From Ophiostoma sp. CBS 140.51 (taxonomy: Eukaryota; Ascomycota; Sordariomycetes; Ophiostomatales; Ophiostomataceae), in NCBI GenBank assembly GCA_029298735.1, contig JANSLP010000078.1, positions 54,922-118,921 on the forward strand: a DNA stretch of 64,000 nucleotides, in the 5' to 3' direction. The position numbers and the translations under genes were made by a program. Shown here piece by piece: positions 21,728-29,903 of this stretch; position 1 is the stretch's first letter; the number at the start of each line of letters is the position of its first letter. The notes under the pieces were generated by a model that saw only the letters and a list, made by a program, of their open reading frames with translations, did not search any database and was not told the origin of the DNA.

Positions 21728-22132
21728 GTTTGGGTGGGCGCATACAATCCAACCATATTCGAGTTCGAGGTTCAACTTTCATGATCACAAATAGAAAATA
21801 GGGATAAAAGGTAAGTGCATGGCAATTGTCTAGCGCACTACCACCAAAAAAAGAAAAAAAAAACGCTAGCAACTCTGAACTTTATAATCCGACATGTGAC
21901 ACATGATGCAAGTAGACAATTGATAGACCTTTAAGGACAAGGTAATTATCTCAACAACGCTATTGACGCAACTCAAACTGCGATATTGTTGTAATATAAG
22001 TCTGGCTACTCCCTTCGACCGACTACCATATTACTCCTGGTTTACTATCCAAACGGTTCTTCTTAAAGATCATAATTAAGTACACATATCTCCTTCACTA
22101 TCTTCAACGGCAGACGCCATCTCCTGCCAAAT
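21728..22132. other. spacer between copies B and C
   Basis: 405 bp, A/T-rich; promoter and untranslated sequence presumed. Nothing else recognised. Confidence 0.4.
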
Positions 22133-22318
22133 ATGTGTGAGCAAAACTACACAAAGTACAAGTACGAATGTGGCCACCGGGAGGTGGAAAAGGCCGGATT
22201 TGAATACTGTGCCATTGCCGTGGACAATCAGTTTACGGTCTGCAGTTCTGTGAAGGATGTCTACTCCACGTGTAATCGGTCTGGCAAGTGCTACAACTGC
22301 ATTGACAATAAGTACTAG
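22133..22318 (+). CDS. Met-Cys small protein, copy C
   Basis: 61 residues. Cys at 2, 13, 26, 37, 47, 53 and 56; CGH at 13-15; terminal CYNC. The start is MCEQNYTKYKYECGH. The N-terminal half is rich in Tyr and charged residues, and the middle carries DVYST before the last cysteine group, shared with copy D (TVYST). No signal peptide, so the cysteines are expected to be in a reducing compartment and more likely bind metal than form disulfides (inference). The stop is TAG at 22316-22318. Function unknown. Confidence 0.65.
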   Translation: MCEQNYTKYKYECGHREVEKAGFEYCAIAVDNQFTVCSSVKDVYSTCNRSGKCYNCIDNKY

Positions 22319-22850
22319 TCGTCTATTTGGTGATGTCTAGTGTTTTTAAGTAAGTTTCTTGTATCACTAGCGTTTAGATGTCAAACCAATATTAAAACAA
22401 TCATCAAAGTTGAGTCTATTCATTTTGCATTGGCCCCAGAAAATCGCAAATGATCTTTCCATTCTCGGTGACGGGCTGCCACTTTTTGAAAGTACAGGAG
22501 GACTTTGCAGTCGTATATGTAAAGCTAGCCAGACATCTATATGGACTGCAAAAGGAGGAAGTGCGTGTAGCTGCTATGATGATGAATCTATTCAATCTTA
22601 AGTGGCACTTTTGAGGTAGTTACATCCCATATGAGCAGTGATGCAAGTCAATAGAATGGTGACAAGGTGACGATATCCATATCACATTAGAAGCTCAGCT
22701 CGATATAACTAAGTTCATGATGATAAATAGGAGCCTTTGTTCACATAAGTTAAGGGTTGATAACTCGGTCATATCATCAACTTCATAAGCACTTCCACCC
22801 TCGAATACGCACAAGTCATCTTTACTTTTTATTTGGTATCGAACTCCACA
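22319..22850. other. spacer between copies C and D
   Basis: 532 bp, A/T-rich. A 63-codon + strand frame at 22410-22601 is open but lacks the family pattern and is not supported as a gene. Confidence 0.4.
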
Positions 22851-23018
22851 ATGTGTACCCGGTACTACACATATCGTTACTATACCAACTGTGGCCACAG
22901 CATGGAGATCTATAGTAGAACGTCTTTCTGTGAGAGCTCCAGGTCAGGAGGATCATGCGTCGTTTCCAAGTGTGTTTCTAATAATACTGTTTACTCTACG
23001 TGCCATTCATGCACTTGA
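22851..23018 (+). CDS. Met-Cys small protein, copy D
   Basis: 55 residues. Cys at 2, 14, 27, 36, 41, 51 and 54; CGH at 14-16; terminal CHSC. The opening MCTRYYTYRYYTNCGHS is shared in form with copies E (MCTSYYTNSYFSGCGHS) and F, which marks a D/E/F subgroup produced by local duplication. The C-terminus ends one residue after the CxxC. No signal peptide. Function unknown. Confidence 0.65.
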   Translation: MCTRYYTYRYYTNCGHSMEIYSRTSFCESSRSGGSCVVSKCVSNNTVYSTCHSCT

Positions 23019-23386
23019 GTGTAGAGGCAGCAACTTTATTTTCATATTCTTGTGCAGCTGTTTCTGTTCGTTGTTTTAAAGAGTCAATGAGTTAGCTATC
23101 AATTGTGATAAAAAATTTATGACACTCCTTTCTTTCGATGAGTTACCAAGCAAGCAGTCACTACTTTGACTGGAGGTGATGCAAGTAAACAGTGGTGAAG
23201 TGTCACTGCCTATATTGCACATATCAGCAAAGAACTTTCGATAGGAGCCGCTGCCCATAGAAATGTGGATTTAAAAATATTTGTTTCAAGAAGATTCATT
23301 AAACATCATCAACTCGACAATACCGCCACTACCAACTACCAAATAGGCACAACCACATATCACTTACATAGCGACAAGGCATCGCA
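23019..23386. other. spacer between copies D and E
   Basis: 368 bp, A/T-rich, with a TTTAAAAATAT stretch near 23266. No gene recognised. Confidence 0.4.
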
Positions 23387-23518
23387 ATGTGCACCAGTTA
23401 CTACACAAACAGCTACTTTTCTGGCTGTGGCCACAGCAAGCAGCGCTACAGAGAGACGATTTACTGCGCCACTTCTAGGGAAGGAAGAGCATGTGGCTTC
23501 CTCGCAGCTCTCAAATAA
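23387..23518 (+). CDS. Met-Cys small protein, copy E (truncated)
   Basis: 43 residues ending at a TAA (23516-23518) before the terminal CxxC that every other copy has. Cys at 2, 14, 27 and 36 fall at the same positions as in copy D; CGH at 14-16. The DNA around CGH is almost identical to copy F (TCTGGCTGTGGCCACAGCAA against TCTGGCTGTGGTCACAGCAA), showing a recent duplication. Sequence past the stop does not restore a clear CxxC in frame, so this copy is probably degenerate. It could still be translated as a short protein. Confidence 0.5.
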   Translation: MCTSYYTNSYFSGCGHSKQRYRETIYCATSREGRACGFLAALK

Positions 23519-23691
23519 ACGACTATAAATGCCAGCCATCGCCTCCACCCAAGAGTCCAACCTTTCGCTGTAGACTCTACAATTCCGATGATCAACTTCA
23601 ATTTCGAAAGGCATTACTCTTTTGACAAATCGCAAACAATTCACAGGAAATCAGACACACCTTCTCATCACTTCAAGCAGCAAACTTTAGG

Positions 23692-23850
23692 ATGTGCACC
23701 GATCACTGCACAAACATCTGGTACTCTGGCTGTGGTCACAGCAAGCAGCACTATAAACGGATCTCGATGGGAACCTGCGCCTGGATGAACAAGGAGGTTG
23801 ATGAGGTCACCTATGCCTCCAGCTGCCCAGAATGTATTCGAGGATTGTAA
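23692..23850 (+). CDS. Met-Cys small protein, copy F
   Basis: 52 residues, the shortest apparently complete copy. Cys at 2, 6, 14, 29, 45 and 48; CGH at 14-16; terminal CPEC. Closest to copy E: both read SGCGHSKQ followed by (R/H)Y. One of the two middle cysteines of the family is missing, and the segment between the middle and the terminal CxxC keeps 15 residues. No signal peptide. The stop is TAA at 23848-23850. Function unknown. Confidence 0.6.
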   Translation: MCTDHCTNIWYSGCGHSKQHYKRISMGTCAWMNKEVDEVTYASSCPECIRGL

Positions 23851-24369
23851 CGGCGTTATGCAAAAGGAGATCTTGTTGCCTCTGATCGCTAATGGTTCTG
23901 ACAATTAAAGAACGAGCTCTACGATAGACATTTTTATTTCTACATGGTGTTGACTTTTCAATGGCTAAAGAAGGACAGTCTAACTGACTGCAGTTCCAAT
24001 GCCTTACTTCGTTTAGTTTAGTTGTTAAATACGCAACAGCCTTGAATTCAAATAAAATAACATGTTACTAAAGAGATTTAATTTTTACACAATTACTTAG
24101 GCATATGTGTTGGCTTTATCTGAGGTCTTTTGTGAAGTAGTGAGGTCAATATAACCTTGATAAAGTAGTGAGTTCAGATGTAGCTTTCATACAGATATTG
24201 TTAGTTTTCTCCATCTCAAAGCATACCATCTAGGCAGTAGGCTTTTCCCTTACATTCAAGGTCATTCTACCAACTTCGACTCTCAACCCAAGCATCTTTA
24301 AAGATCGTCATCTGTGCGAAATCTTAGATTTGACATTCGCAATTCAACTTGCCAGACTTTATTTTCAAG
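23851..24369. other. spacer between copies F and G
   Basis: 519 bp, strongly A/T-rich. Nothing coding recognised. Confidence 0.4.
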
Positions 24370-24543
24370 ATGTGCTCCGGGTCCTACGCTATCACTACGC
24401 ACTCGTGCGGCCACACGACGATGTCGGACATTCTCATTACAAGCTATTGCAAGGACGCCCCTTGCACCTACGTCTCGGCGACTGCCAAGTATCTTTCAGT
24501 GACCTACCAATGCTATGAGTGCATGTTCCGTTCTTCTTCGTGA
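24370..24543 (+). CDS. Met-Cys small protein, copy G
   Basis: 57 residues. Cys at 2, 13, 27, 32, 48 and 51; CGH at 13-15 (THSCGHT); terminal CYEC. The middle pair is closer together (C27-x4-C32) than in the other copies, but the C32-x15-C48-x2-C51 spacing is kept. It is more hydrophobic and Ser/Thr-rich than the D/E/F subgroup. No signal peptide. The start is in an AAGATGTGC context, like copies A and I. Function unknown. Confidence 0.65.
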   Translation: MCSGSYAITTHSCGHTTMSDILITSYCKDAPCTYVSATAKYLSVTYQCYECMFRSSS

Positions 24544-25105
24544 TGGGCCTTTGTGTAACGACCAAGCGCTTGCTACCCTGGTAAGACTATGCTGGTGCGA
24601 CTGAACTTTGAGATTTTGTGAACTGGTCCGGTTACGATGATTTCCGGCATTGCTTTCCGCAAAGCATGATGAAAAAGAGGGGGTTGAGGTCGAGTTCATT
24701 TAGCTGCCTTTGTTGGTTGATAATATAAATGTACAAGTTGACTCCAAACCACAACCACACTTTACGCTGAATATCACCGTGAACAGTAAAGGCTTGGAGA
24801 CTTTGATTTTGCTGTACAATAAGCAGTTCAATTGAATATTTAAATTGTTCATGTTGAACGGTTTTTATCTCCAAAGTCTTTTATAAAATATGGCCGTTTT
24901 CCCACCCTTCTACAGGTTTTCATTTTGCTCACCACCCACCACTCTCAGAACCAAAAAAATACACAACAAACACAAACAAAGACTTAGCTTTCTTCTTCGG
25001 TAGAAGACATTTTCTCGTCTGCCGCACACAAATCTTGCAACGCCTTTTGCCGTTTAGGAAAGTCTAAAACACCCAAACAATACTACAAAAAAAAGAACCG
25101 ACAAA
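24544..25105. other. spacer between copies G and H
   Basis: 562 bp, A/T-rich, with a TATA-like element at 24882 and an A/C-rich leader before copy H. No gene recognised. Confidence 0.4.
24882..24888 (+). promoter_or_regulatory. TATA-like element upstream of copy H
   Basis: TATAAAA 224 bp before the ATG of copy H. Motif match only. Confidence 0.3.
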
Positions 25106-25327
25106 ATGTGTCACATTCTCATCATCCTTTGCACGTACTCGTGCGGTAACTACTCCACAAACCTCTCCGGCATTTGGTGGTGCGAGAATGCCACCAATCA
25201 GGGCCGCGAGTGATTGGTGACGGATGAGTACGACTATGTTGTCACTTGTTATGGTGACTGCTGGGAGTGTGCTCTGGAGCCGGAGCACCTCGGCTGGGAG
25301 CTTGTCGAGGAGGATGAGGAGCAGTAA
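25106..25327 (+). pseudogene. Met-Cys small protein, copy H, with in-frame TGA
   Basis: The frame from ATG (25106) to TAA (25325-25327) is 74 codons, with one internal stop, TGA at 25211-25213 (codon 36). Upstream are MC at 1-2, C13 and C26. The CGH has become CGN (SCGNY). Downstream, the same frame continues with TCYGDCWEC, keeping the terminal CxxC (C52 and C55), then an acidic tail (VEEDEEQ). A single base change would explain the stop. The base after TGA is T and the following codon is TTG, not the CTA context associated with efficient readthrough. Most likely a recently inactivated copy. Readthrough, a sequencing error or an unrecognised intron cannot be excluded. Confidence 0.6.
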
Positions 25328-25795
25328 AGAAAAAGGAAAATCTCCAAAAATCTCCTCTCATAATTATCCCCACATCTACCGTTTCTCGCCCTCATTGACC
25401 ACAGAGTGCTCTGATAGTACCATTGCACCAGCCAGTCAAGTAACTTTGGCATAGTTTTGTGGTTTTCTGGTGAGTTTGTATTTGCTTTTGTAACAAAAAC
25501 TGGATCTAGACTTAAACATTTCATAGAATATTGGACGGCAGCTCCCACGTTGTTGGCGATGCGTTGTTGGTATTATGAATCAAATCTCGTGACAACTTTA
25601 TTAACAATCACTATTATCTTCTCAAATGTGTCACTGTGAAAATGTATAAACAGGGCGTTGCCCACTGCCTCTCTTTGTATATTTCTTTTCGTTATCCGCA
25701 ACCAAAAAAAACCTTTCGTCACCAAGCACCCCTTTTGACGACTCACCACTTTACGCTCAACCTGGACTAGATAGACCAACCCGCAGAACAGCAAG
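25328..25795. other. spacer between copies H and I
   Basis: 468 bp, A/T-rich, holding a TATA-like element at 25645. No gene recognised. Confidence 0.4.
25645..25650 (+). promoter_or_regulatory. TATA-like element upstream of copy I
   Basis: TATAAA 151 bp before the ATG of copy I, in the context AATGTATAAACAGGG. Motif match only. Confidence 0.35.
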
Positions 25796-25972
25796 ATGTG
25801 CTACCAGTACTACAACCAGTTCCGCTACGAACGCTGTGGCCACGTCGAGAAGTACCCGGGCGATGTTATGATGTGCTCGTACGCCATCTCCTCCGGCTCA
25901 GTGTGCTCTAGCGTTTCGCGAAGCTACTCGGCCCCTATCGCATACTCGGGCAAGTGCGGCTCCTGCAAGTAG
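25796..25972 (+). CDS. Met-Cys small protein, copy I
   Basis: 58 residues. Cys at 2, 14, 27, 37, 54 and 57; CGH at 14-16 (ERCGHVEKY); terminal CGSC one residue before the end. The opening MCYQYYNQFRYERCGH resembles copies C and D in its Tyr-rich first half. Its G/C content is higher than that of the neighbouring copies and codons often end in C, suggesting an intact and expressed gene. It is preceded by a TATA-like element and a C-rich leader. No signal peptide. Function unknown. Confidence 0.7.
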   Translation: MCYQYYNQFRYERCGHVEKYPGDVMMCSYAISSGSVCSSVSRSYSAPIAYSGKCGSCK

Positions 25973-26372
25973 AGGTGTGGGGGTGGATGAGAGACGCGAT
26001 GGTCAACATGGATCATGGTGGCTGGCTGGCTGGCTTGCGTTTATGAGGTATCAGTGGCGGCAAAGGAATATGTTCACTTTGGAGGTAAAGAGGTCTGCGA
26101 CGATTTAACTAAGTAACTTCAATAAATGATGATTTTCATCATTAATGGAACTTTCCTATTAACATGATGTAGAATGTCAAGATAAAAGTATATGAGTTGT
26201 ATCTATGTAAGCTGTCAAAAATATGTACAGTGAGGGAGGCCTCTCCTCCCTTGCCATTGAGTTCTATCTATGTACAGGTGCTAATGAAGTGAAGAAATAA
26301 AAACAAGAAAAGTCATATCCAAGCAATAAGAAAACATCTTCCATTACGTCCTAGTACCCCTAGTAGAATCCC
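25973..26372. other. convergent 3' region at the right edge of the island
   Basis: 400 bp between copy I and the end of the minus-strand eqolisin gene; A/T-rich after 26,090. No gene recognised. Confidence 0.45.
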
Positions 26373-27239
26373 CTACTCGTAAGTGCACGACACAGTGTTG
26401 CCGTGCGAGGTCGAGCAATCCGTCATGACATTGCTGTTCTGCTTCATGTTGATGATGGTCGAGCCCGTCACGCTGAGTTTCTTTCCCGAGGTTTGGGTCA
26501 CACTGCAGTTTGTAAACGTGACGGTGCCAAAGTCGGCCATGGGCTTCAGGCTGTTGCCCGTAAAGAAATCCTCGACGATCCAGTCGGCATTCTCCTGGCA
26601 CAGCGGCGAAGACTCGTCCGTAAAGGTGTGGGCCACACTCTGACCGGTCGTCAAGTTCTCGACAAGGACGCGGCCCGAGGTGGTACTGCTGCTCGCGGCG
26701 GTCAAGCGGATAATGTCACCGGCATGGATATCAAAGTTGACAAAGTTGTAGGCGTAGTCTGGGTACCACTCGAACCAGGCATCGTAGGAGACAGTGCGGC
26801 CCTTGATGTTAAAGTCGAGGCCGACTTGCAGGATAGTCTTTTGGCAGGAAGAGCCGTCAATGCCGACCCAGGCGGAGGCGGCATACTCGGTGTCCTGGGA
26901 GGCGCCCTCTGGCAGACGAGGCGTCGGGACGGCAAAGGTGCCCGTCACGAGCTGAAAGCTGCTTCCATCGAGCACAGCACCGGCCCAATTACTAGAGTAG
27001 GTAGTGTCGCTGGCACCGTGAGTGTCCTGGCTGGAGTTGTTGCTGCCGCCGACGGTGTTGACATGGTATGGCCCGCCTTTTTGTTGGCCGGGAACGTTGG
27101 CAAGGATCTTGGGAGACGACTGATGGATCCGGGTTCTGCGTGCAGCTGCACGGGGTGTCCGTGGCGCGAGCTGGACAGGTGAAGCAAAGACGGCTTCGGC
27201 GCCTAGAAGGACGGCAGCCACGGCAGAAAAGAATCTCAT
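26373..27239 (-). CDS. secreted glutamic peptidase (eqolisin, family G1, aspergillopepsin II-like)
   Basis: A 288-residue secreted acid protease. Signal peptide 1-19 (MRFFSAVAAVLLGAEAVFAS), then a basic propeptide of about 60 residues (PRTPRAAARRTRIHQ). The mature beta-sandwich opens with TTYSSNWAGAVL near 79. The catalytic dyad is visible: Gln138 in TILQVGLDF and Glu223 in DWIVEDFF. The surrounding YDAWFEWYPDYAYNF and ADFGTVTFTN are diagnostic of eqolisins. Length and single-exon layout are normal. It digests proteins at low pH outside the cell; fungal relatives are often controlled by ambient pH and nitrogen, but no binding site was verified here. The signal-anchored ATG at 27239 is the only sensible start. 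Confidence 0.95.
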   Translation of the reverse strand: MRFFSAVAAVLLGAEAVFASPVQLAPRTPRAAARRTRIHQSSPKILANVPGQQKGGPYHVNTVGGSNNSSQDTHGASDTTYSSNWAGAVLDGSSFQLVTGTFAVPTPRLPEGASQDTEYAASAWVGIDGSSCQKTILQVGLDFNIKGRTVSYDAWFEWYPDYAYNFVNFDIHAGDIIRLTAASSSTTSGRVLVENLTTGQSVAHTFTDESSPLCQENADWIVEDFFTGNSLKPMADFGTVTFTNCSVTQTSGKKLSVTGSTIINMKQNSNVMTDCSTSHGNTVSCTYE

Positions 27240-29903
27240 CGTGGGTGTTGTTGCTGTGTCTAATATAGAAAATAGGTGATGAAATAACAGAGAGAAGTAG
27301 GGTGATGGCGAACAGAGATTAAATCAGATGAATGGAATAATAATGAGACTCGAGTGTTAGAACTGGCGATAGTTATCAGGCGATGCCAATGAGGCGGCGG
27401 ATGGGAGCCTACAAAGAAGAGGCTTTAAAAACGATGAGACTTTTGGTGAAGACCAGGGACTGGGGTGGGAACTGGACTTTTAAACGATTTGCAACGATGT
27501 ATTCAAAGAAAATGGAAAGGAATGAACGCGTGTCTAGACCGCCATGACGAAGACGAGGCTGGGCAAGAACAAAAGAGGGCAAAAAAAAAAAGAAAAGAAA
27601 CAGTAAATGCAGATAATACGAGAAGAACAAAGGACCTCGATCGAAAAGAATGTGAGGCTGGTGATGTCCATGGGAGCCCGGCTCTGCTCTGGACTAAATA
27701 TCCGCATTCCAGGAAAGACGTTGGCAAAGGACCTGGGAGCTCTGGGCGAGAGTCTGAGTCGCTTGGCTTTCTACGAGGTCAATGACCGGCAGTGAGCAGA
27801 GCTGTGGAACGTCGACATCGACCTTTAGGGTAAGACATCTGAGCACAGAAGGAGATGGTCTAGACGAGATGGGCAAAGTAGGTGGGTACGGGATTCTGGA
27901 GGATTTGGGGGCAGATCGGAAGGTAGAAAGGCTGCAAGGGAGCGGAAGAGTCGACATCAACGTGGGGTGAACGCGAAAAAGAGGAGGAGGTTGAATAACA
28001 CGGCACGATAATGCCCGGAAAGTACGCGTGTCCATGGCCTTCGGAAGCATGGAAGAGGCTGGTCTCATGTGAGAACCGTTTTCAAATTCCTGGTGATAAT
28101 TCTGTCTATGCATTTTTCTCCTATGAGGCATCAGAAAGTAATCTTGTAGAACTAGCAAATAGATGTAGTTCAGAAGAATACAATAATATTTGTTCACAGC
28201 GGTGGCAATGCCGGGTAAAGAAGAAGCAAGGAGCGCAGAACAAAGATGCTTAAAAGCCAGATAGGAAGTCACGATGAAGAGCACGCCAAAAATTGAACAA
28301 AGTGCAGCAAACAGAAAAGAAAACGACAAGGGTGTCCATTCACAGTTTTCAAAAAAGAAAATGGCAGAGAAAATGCCAGCGAAAGGCTGTGTAAGTGTGC
28401 AAAGGTGCGGGAAGGAGCGACCAGTCGCATCAGGGGCTAACAAACAATGGGCAGCAATGGCAGCAATTGGTTTTTGGTTTCTACGGCGTCCAATTGCAGC
28501 TTAGAAAAATACCCATAAAACGCTAAAGCGCTGGGCAGTTGGTGGGCGATAGGTACTGTGAGACCCTGATAGACACCACTAGCTCCCCAAATAGCAGTGA
28601 TCGCCACTTCATCACCACATTTTGCCAGGTGACGCACGGCGGCGCACACCGAGATGGAATGAGACAGTGTCGATCACCAAAAATTGGGACGACGGGCAGG
28701 CTGGGGAGATGCCTGTCTTGAGTGTGCAGAAAAAAAGTATGAAAATCCTCAGTAAGTGTATGAAAATTAAGAGAAGCAAGGGAATGTATTACGACTTTTC
28801 CAAGCGAGTCCGAAACAGATCTGAAAGTACCCATCGTGATAGATAATCAGCTGTCAACGATCAATGCGTGTCAAAGGGTACAAAAAGAACGGCAGAAAGA
28901 GGAAGAAGATTGACGAAAAGGAAGAAAATGGAAGTAAAAAGGTTCTCGTGCGCTATCGAATCGTCGCAGTGATTACAAACGCAAGGACGAAGAAATGGAA
29001 ATGAAAATGAAAAGAAAAGAAAAGAAAAAAGACTCAGAGGCCCTCGAAGATAAATTTTTACATAAGATTGGAAAAGAAACTCATAGGGCCAAGATGCAAG
29101 ATGAGATGATGTGTGGTGAGATGCGATGAAAGATGGCTGGCAGGGCTGGGCATAAAGGCACGTGTGCATGTTGCATGAATAAAGACCATGTGAACATGTA
29201 GGAACCTCTTCAATCTTGATCGATTGTTGGCGAATCTAGATGCAGGCGGTCAAACCAAGGAAATGTTGAAGATGCAGAGAAGATATCACGATGTAGGCAG
29301 GTGTGGCTGGTTGTCAAGTGGCTGTTATGGAGCTGCCATGAGGCCGTCAAGAGGCCATCGGGATAATGCATAAAAATGATGGCTAACCGGCAGGAAGGCA
29401 TAAAGCCCAATATTCTCCGAGGCTGGTACACGGATAAACTGATTGGTAGGCCAGAAGTATTCGTTGTTTTCATTCCTCAGTATTTACAATCAAACAATTG
29501 ATATTTCTGTGATGTTTGATTCTTTTTAAAATTCAGGTGCGAGGAAATTCATAGGCACCTTACTTTGTCAAACTCATTGGAGATATATTGAATTTAAGTT
29601 TAAAGACTGCTATGTAAACAAAGTGTAAGGGTTGAGCGAAAAAGAGGTCTAAACGAGTGACTAGTGTAGATATTGAGCTGGACAGGAAGATATGAGAGAT
29701 ATAAGAGATGTAAAACGAGGAAACGAAATAAGAAGCATAAACACATCAAGGGAGAAGACAGAAACAATAACAGACACGACCACAACATTCAAGCACTCGT
29801 GGTATAACCCCTCCATTAAAAAGGAAAGAAAACAGTACGCTTCCACTCCCAACTCCAACTGTCAAGAACGCATCCAAAGTCAAAATAAACCAACCACTTC
29901 ACT
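27240..29903. other. 2.7-kb intergenic region
   Basis: Upstream region of the eqolisin gene and downstream region of the PAN-domain gene. Long A/G-rich runs on the + strand (near 27570-27600 and 28980-29030). A 249-codon minus-strand frame at 27694-28443 is leucine- and phenylalanine-rich through composition and shows no family or splice evidence. No gene recognised. Confidence 0.4.

Noticed and set aside
22410..22601. 63-codon + strand frame between copies C and D considered as a tenth microprotein
   Set aside because: It lacks the Met-Cys start, the CGH and the CxxC spacing, so it does not fit the family.
27694..28443. 249-codon minus-strand frame with hydrophobic stretches
   Set aside because: The Leu/Phe richness follows from purine-rich + strand sequence; no membrane-protein family pattern and no conserved start.
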